49,646 nucleotides of DNA from a virus. Each line of letters opens with the position of its first letter. The stretch's first letter is position 1. A program made the translations under genes and the position numbers. Of this stretch, positions 46,894 through 49,646 are shown piece by piece. The notes beneath the pieces are model-generated. The model was not told where the DNA came from, did not search any database, and saw nothing but the letters and a program-made list of their open reading frames with translations. The DNA is taken from positions 1 through 49,646 of IMG/VR virus record IMGVR_UViG_3300025889_000181; one strand, written 5' to 3'.

Positions 46894-47321
46894 TGGCCAT
46901 TTCTCAGGCAATGTGTACGTCATTTAAAAAAGAACTGTTAGAAGCAAAGCACAATTTTACTGCAGCAAGCAATGTGTTTAAGTTGGCTTTGTATACAAGT
47001 TCTGCATCTTTGGACGCAGCAACAACTGCTTACACACCTTCCGGAGAATCAAGTGGAAGCGGTTACACTGCAAAAGGAGAGTTTCTAACAAGTGTAACGC
47101 CAACAAGTTCCGGGACTACTGGATTTACAGATTTTAACGATCTCACGTTCAGTTCGGTTTCTGTGACGGCAAGAGGCGCAATGATTTTTAATGAGGCAGC
47201 ATCTGGCGATCCCAGTGTCTGTATATTAGATTTTGGTGCAGATAAGACATCTACTGCTGGAGATTTTACAATTACTTTTCCTACGGCAGATGCATCTAAC
47301 GCCATTATAAGAATTGCGTAG
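46893..47321 (+). CDS. Conserved virion protein of tail region
   Basis: 142 residues. I-S-Q-A-M-C-T-S-F-K-K-E-L-L-E-A-K-H-N-F, F-K-L-A-L-Y-T-S-S-A-S-L, S-G-S-G-Y-T-A-K-G and R-G-A-M-I-F-N-E-A-A-S-G form a pattern found widely in phages of proteobacteria. Beta-rich after the first helix. A fibre-proximal structural role is inferred from position. Confidence 0.75.
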   Translation: MAISQAMCTSFKKELLEAKHNFTAASNVFKLALYTSSASLDAATTAYTPSGESSGSGYTAKGEFLTSVTPTSSGTTGFTDFNDLTFSSVSVTARGAMIFNEAASGDPSVCILDFGADKTSTAGDFTITFPTADASNAIIRIA

Positions 47322-47329
47322 AATATTAA

Positions 47330-47998
47330 GTGGCTGATGTCACCGTTGTATTCCAAGGGTGGAACAGCTCTAATCAAGGCTGGGGTGATGGCGGCTGGGG
47401 TGAAGATGTCCCTCTTGCTCAAGGAACCTCTGCTCTTGGTTCGGTCACTGTTACAGCGGATGCAAACGTATCTGTTACCGGATTGGTCGGCACATCTGGC
47501 CTTGGATCGGTCACGGTTTCTGCTGAGGCAAACGTTTCTCCGTCCGGAGTTTCTGCAACAGGATCGATTGGATCAGTCTCTGTTGCGGCAGATGCAAACG
47601 CATCCGCTTCAGGAGTATCCGGTACAGGCGCGATTGAAAGTGTTACGGTCGCCGCGAGCGCAGAAGTTTCTGTCACGGGAGTTTCTGCAACTGGAGCTGT
47701 TGGCAGCGTTACGATTACAGCAGATGCAAATGTATCCCCGACAGGTGTGGAGGGTACTGGATCAATCGGCACGGTTTCTGTTTCAGCAGATTCGAACCTT
47801 AGCGTTACGGGAGTTTCTGCGTCAGCTTCAGTTGGTACTGTTACTACTTCTGCTAACGCTGATGTTTCGGTTTCTGGAGTTTCTTGTCAAGCACAAGTCG
47901 GAACCGTTTTAATTTGGAGCGAAATAAACCCAAATCAAGATGCAAACTGGACTTCCATATCAATAAATCAAACACCAAATTGGCAAGAGGTAGCTTAA
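47330..47998 (+). CDS. 22-residue repeat structural protein
   Basis: 222 residues from a GTG start. Residues 37-190 are seven units of exactly 22 residues, consensus G-S-V-T-V-x-A-D-A-N-V-S-V-T-G-V-x-A-T-G-x-I. The C-terminus reads I-W-S-E-I-N-P-N-Q-D-A-N-W-T-S-I, ending W-Q-E-V-A, a module seen at the end of phage repeat proteins. Likely an extended beta-solenoid or beta-strand stack near the fibre. Repeat number may vary among related phages. Confidence 0.7.
   Translation: MADVTVVFQGWNSSNQGWGDGGWGEDVPLAQGTSALGSVTVTADANVSVTGLVGTSGLGSVTVSAEANVSPSGVSATGSIGSVSVAADANASASGVSGTGAIESVTVAASAEVSVTGVSATGAVGSVTITADANVSPTGVEGTGSIGTVSVSADSNLSVTGVSASASVGTVTTSANADVSVSGVSCQAQVGTVLIWSEINPNQDANWTSISINQTPNWQEVA
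47438..47899 (+). repeat. Seven tandem 66-bp (22-aa) repeats
   Basis: Units start at 47438 and follow every 66 bp without indels, encoding G-S/T-V-x-V-x-A-x-A-N/E-V-S-x-x-G-V-x-x-T-G-x-V/I. DNA differs among units, so the length is under selection, though some stretches such as GGAGTTTCTGC recur exactly and could recombine. Confidence 0.85.
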
Positions 47999-49646
47999 AT
48001 GGCAACTTATGTAAATGATCTTCGCTTAAAAGAGATTGCGACTGGAGATGAAGCAGGAACATGGGGAACTTCCACCAATACTAACCTCGAATTGATTGGT
48101 GAAGCGTTAGGATATGGTACTCAGCAAGTATTTAGTTCTGACGCAGACGCAACAACTACCATTGCGGATGGCGCATCAGATCCTGCTCGAGCAATGTATT
48201 TTAAGATAACTTCTGCAGTAAGTTTAACTGCGACGAGAACCTGTACGATTGCACCTAATACTGTAAGCCGCGTGATGTTCATCGAGAACGCAACCTCTGG
48301 TTCTCAGTCGATTGCAATCTCTCAAGGATCTGGAGCGAATGTCACGATTGCGACAGGCAAGACCGCCGTGGTTTATCTGGATGGTGCTGGCAGCGGAGCT
48401 GCGGTAGTTGACGCGATGGCTGGGGTTGATCCCGGTGTTACGGATACGTTGGCTGAGGTGTTGGTTGCGGGGAATACCTCGGGCGGCACTGGCCTCACCA
48501 TGTCTTCAGGCGATGACCTAACCCTGACCGGCGCAAGCTACAACGTAGTGTGGGACTCTTCAGCCGACTCTTTGACTTTTGCCGACAACGCTAAGGCAGT
48601 CTTCGGTGCTGGAGATGACCTACAGATAGGGCATGATGGCTCTGTTTCATTTATTACCGACTCAGGAACGGGTGACTTATACATTCAAGGAAGCTCTGCA
48701 ATTAGGCTGACTAATCCAGCAGGCAATGAAACTTTCGCAGTGTTTAACGATAACGGCGCTGCCTCATTGTATTACGACAATGGTGTCTCTTTATCCACCA
48801 CCGCCACAGGCGTAGACATCACGGGTACTCTGGTCAGCGACGGTCTGACTGTTGATGGTGAAGTTTTTGTCAATAACACAGCCGGAACAACTACGGCAGG
48901 TTATTTATATAGCGAATTAGATAATTTTGTAATCCGAAGCTACACGTCAGATAAAGACATTATTTTCAAAGGCAACGATGGTGGTTCTCTCATTGAAGCC
49001 ATGCGGATTGACATGTCTGCTGGCGGCAGCGTCGGGATTGGGACGAGTAGTCCTTCTAGTTTTAATGCTGCTGGTACTGGAATAGTTACTGTTTCTGGAA
49101 CTGGGACTGGTGCATCTACTCTTGCCTTGTATAGCGGAACTACATCTAGTGGCTTCTTGTATTTTTCCGATGGAACTACTGGGGATGATAGATATCAAGG
49201 ATATATTGAGTATTCGCATACTAATAATGATATGCGTATAGGGACAGCAGCCTCAGAAGCCATGCGCATCACAAGCGCAGGCAACGTCGGGATTGGACAG
49301 TCAAATCCCACATCTCCAAATGGCGCAACTGACTTCATACATATAGGCAATGCAATCAACCAAGATACAAGTATTGTTCTACAGGATGCGGTTGAAATTT
49401 GGGAAATTTACCAGAACGATGATTTGTCCTTTTTGTTCGATACTACCAATGTAATGACTTTACAGCGTCTCACAGGCAATGTGGGTATAGGTACTTTAAA
49501 TCCAGACACTACCCTGCATCTGCAAACACCTAGCGGCACAAAAACAGAATTAAACCTAGCGCAAACAGCGGTTACGAATTACAGACTAAGCATCCCTGCA
49601 TCTACTGATGCTTTAACATTTGTTTATGGCGCAAGCACAGAACGCA
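47999..49646 (+). CDS. Tail fibre protein, N-terminal part (runs off the window)
   Basis: 549 residues are visible with no stop before the right edge. The ATG at 47999 follows the upstream stop directly. The opening Y-V-N-D-L-R-L-K-E-I-A-T-G-D-E-A-G-T-W-G-T-S-T-N-T-N-L is a widespread N-terminal particle-binding domain of marine phage fibres. The body is beta-rich and holds V-G-I-G-T-S-S-P, V-G-I-G-Q-S-N-P and V-G-I-G-T-L-N-P motifs, typical of fibres that end in a self-cleaving chaperone (peptidase S74 type), which would lie beyond the edge. It recognises the host surface. Confidence 0.85.
   Translation, partial: MATYVNDLRLKEIATGDEAGTWGTSTNTNLELIGEALGYGTQQVFSSDADATTTIADGASDPARAMYFKITSAVSLTATRTCTIAPNTVSRVMFIENATSGSQSIAISQGSGANVTIATGKTAVVYLDGAGSGAAVVDAMAGVDPGVTDTLAEVLVAGNTSGGTGLTMSSGDDLTLTGASYNVVWDSSADSLTFADNAKAVFGAGDDLQIGHDGSVSFITDSGTGDLYIQGSSAIRLTNPAGNETFAVFNDNGAASLYYDNGVSLSTTATGVDITGTLVSDGLTVDGEVFVNNTAGTTTAGYLYSELDNFVIRSYTSDKDIIFKGNDGGSLIEAMRIDMSAGGSVGIGTSSPSSFNAAGTGIVTVSGTGTGASTLALYSGTTSSGFLYFSDGTTGDDRYQGYIEYSHTNNDMRIGTAASEAMRITSAGNVGIGQSNPTSPNGATDFIHIGNAINQDTSIVLQDAVEIWEIYQNDDLSFLFDTTNVMTLQRLTGNVGIGTLNPDTTLHLQTPSGTKTELNLAQTAVTNYRLSIPASTDALTFVYGASTER

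Noticed and set aside
1-49646. Window as a closed circular genome
   Set aside because: Joining the ends would stop the fibre frame after six codons and leave lysozyme without its N-terminus; more likely both genes are cut by the window.

Overview
The window is a piece of a tailed double-stranded DNA phage genome, most likely a marine or aquatic podovirus-type phage of a proteobacterium. The evidence is a complete set of head and short-tail genes (terminase, P22-type portal, scaffold, capsid, tail adaptors, fibre), no sheath or long tape-measure gene, and many small proteins of the kind seen in uncultured marine phages. Both edges cut genes: a T4-type lysozyme lacks its N-terminus on the left and a tail fibre runs off the right end. 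The window is therefore an excerpt or contig rather than a closed genome. Host assignment is inference only.

Layout. (1) 1-20318, plus strand: end of lysozyme, a Pro/Gly-rich protein, a tail protein, small proteins, then a run of probable internal or ejection proteins (815 aa, a GNAT-like protein, 869 aa with two kinds of exact repeats, 681 aa, and a 2953-aa large polyvalent protein carrying zincin and ADP-ribosyltransferase-like domains). (2) 20311-24671, minus strand: a tightly overlapping recombination operon (101 aa, RecB/Cas4-like exonuclease, two unknowns, Sak3-type annealing protein, SSB-like protein, NinB-like protein, small membrane proteins, YbcO-type HNH nuclease). (3) 24722-27628, plus strand: RusA resolvase, small helical protein, Twinkle/T7-type primase-helicase, unknown. 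(4) 27629-28162: intergenic convergence zone with a bidirectional terminator. (5) 28163-32407, minus strand: a GC-richer block with a MoxR-type AAA+ ATPase, a partner protein, a metallopeptidase-VWA protein and small proteins. (6) 32408-33165: gene-poor control region. (7) 33166 to the end, plus strand: TerS, a promoter/repeat region, TerL, portal, GroES-like co-chaperonin, scaffold, capsid, decoration proteins, Lys-rich small proteins, tail adaptors, repeat protein, fibre.

How it works together: the primase-helicase, annealing protein, exonuclease, SSB-like protein, NinB-like protein and RusA form a replication/recombination set that would rely on a DNA polymerase from the host or from outside the window. 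The late genes make a P22-like capsid and short tail whose core is filled with large ejected proteins. The 2953-aa protein probably enters the host with the DNA.

Most striking unexplained signals: an 18-bp repeat family built on AAGTAGNCTACT found at only two places, directly before the primase-helicase and directly before TerL; two tandem hairpins with identical loops and compensated stem changes before the GroES-like gene; exact 54-aa, 9-aa and 22-aa protein repeats; a parS-like palindrome after the capsid gene; and a compositionally distinct AAA+/VWA module.
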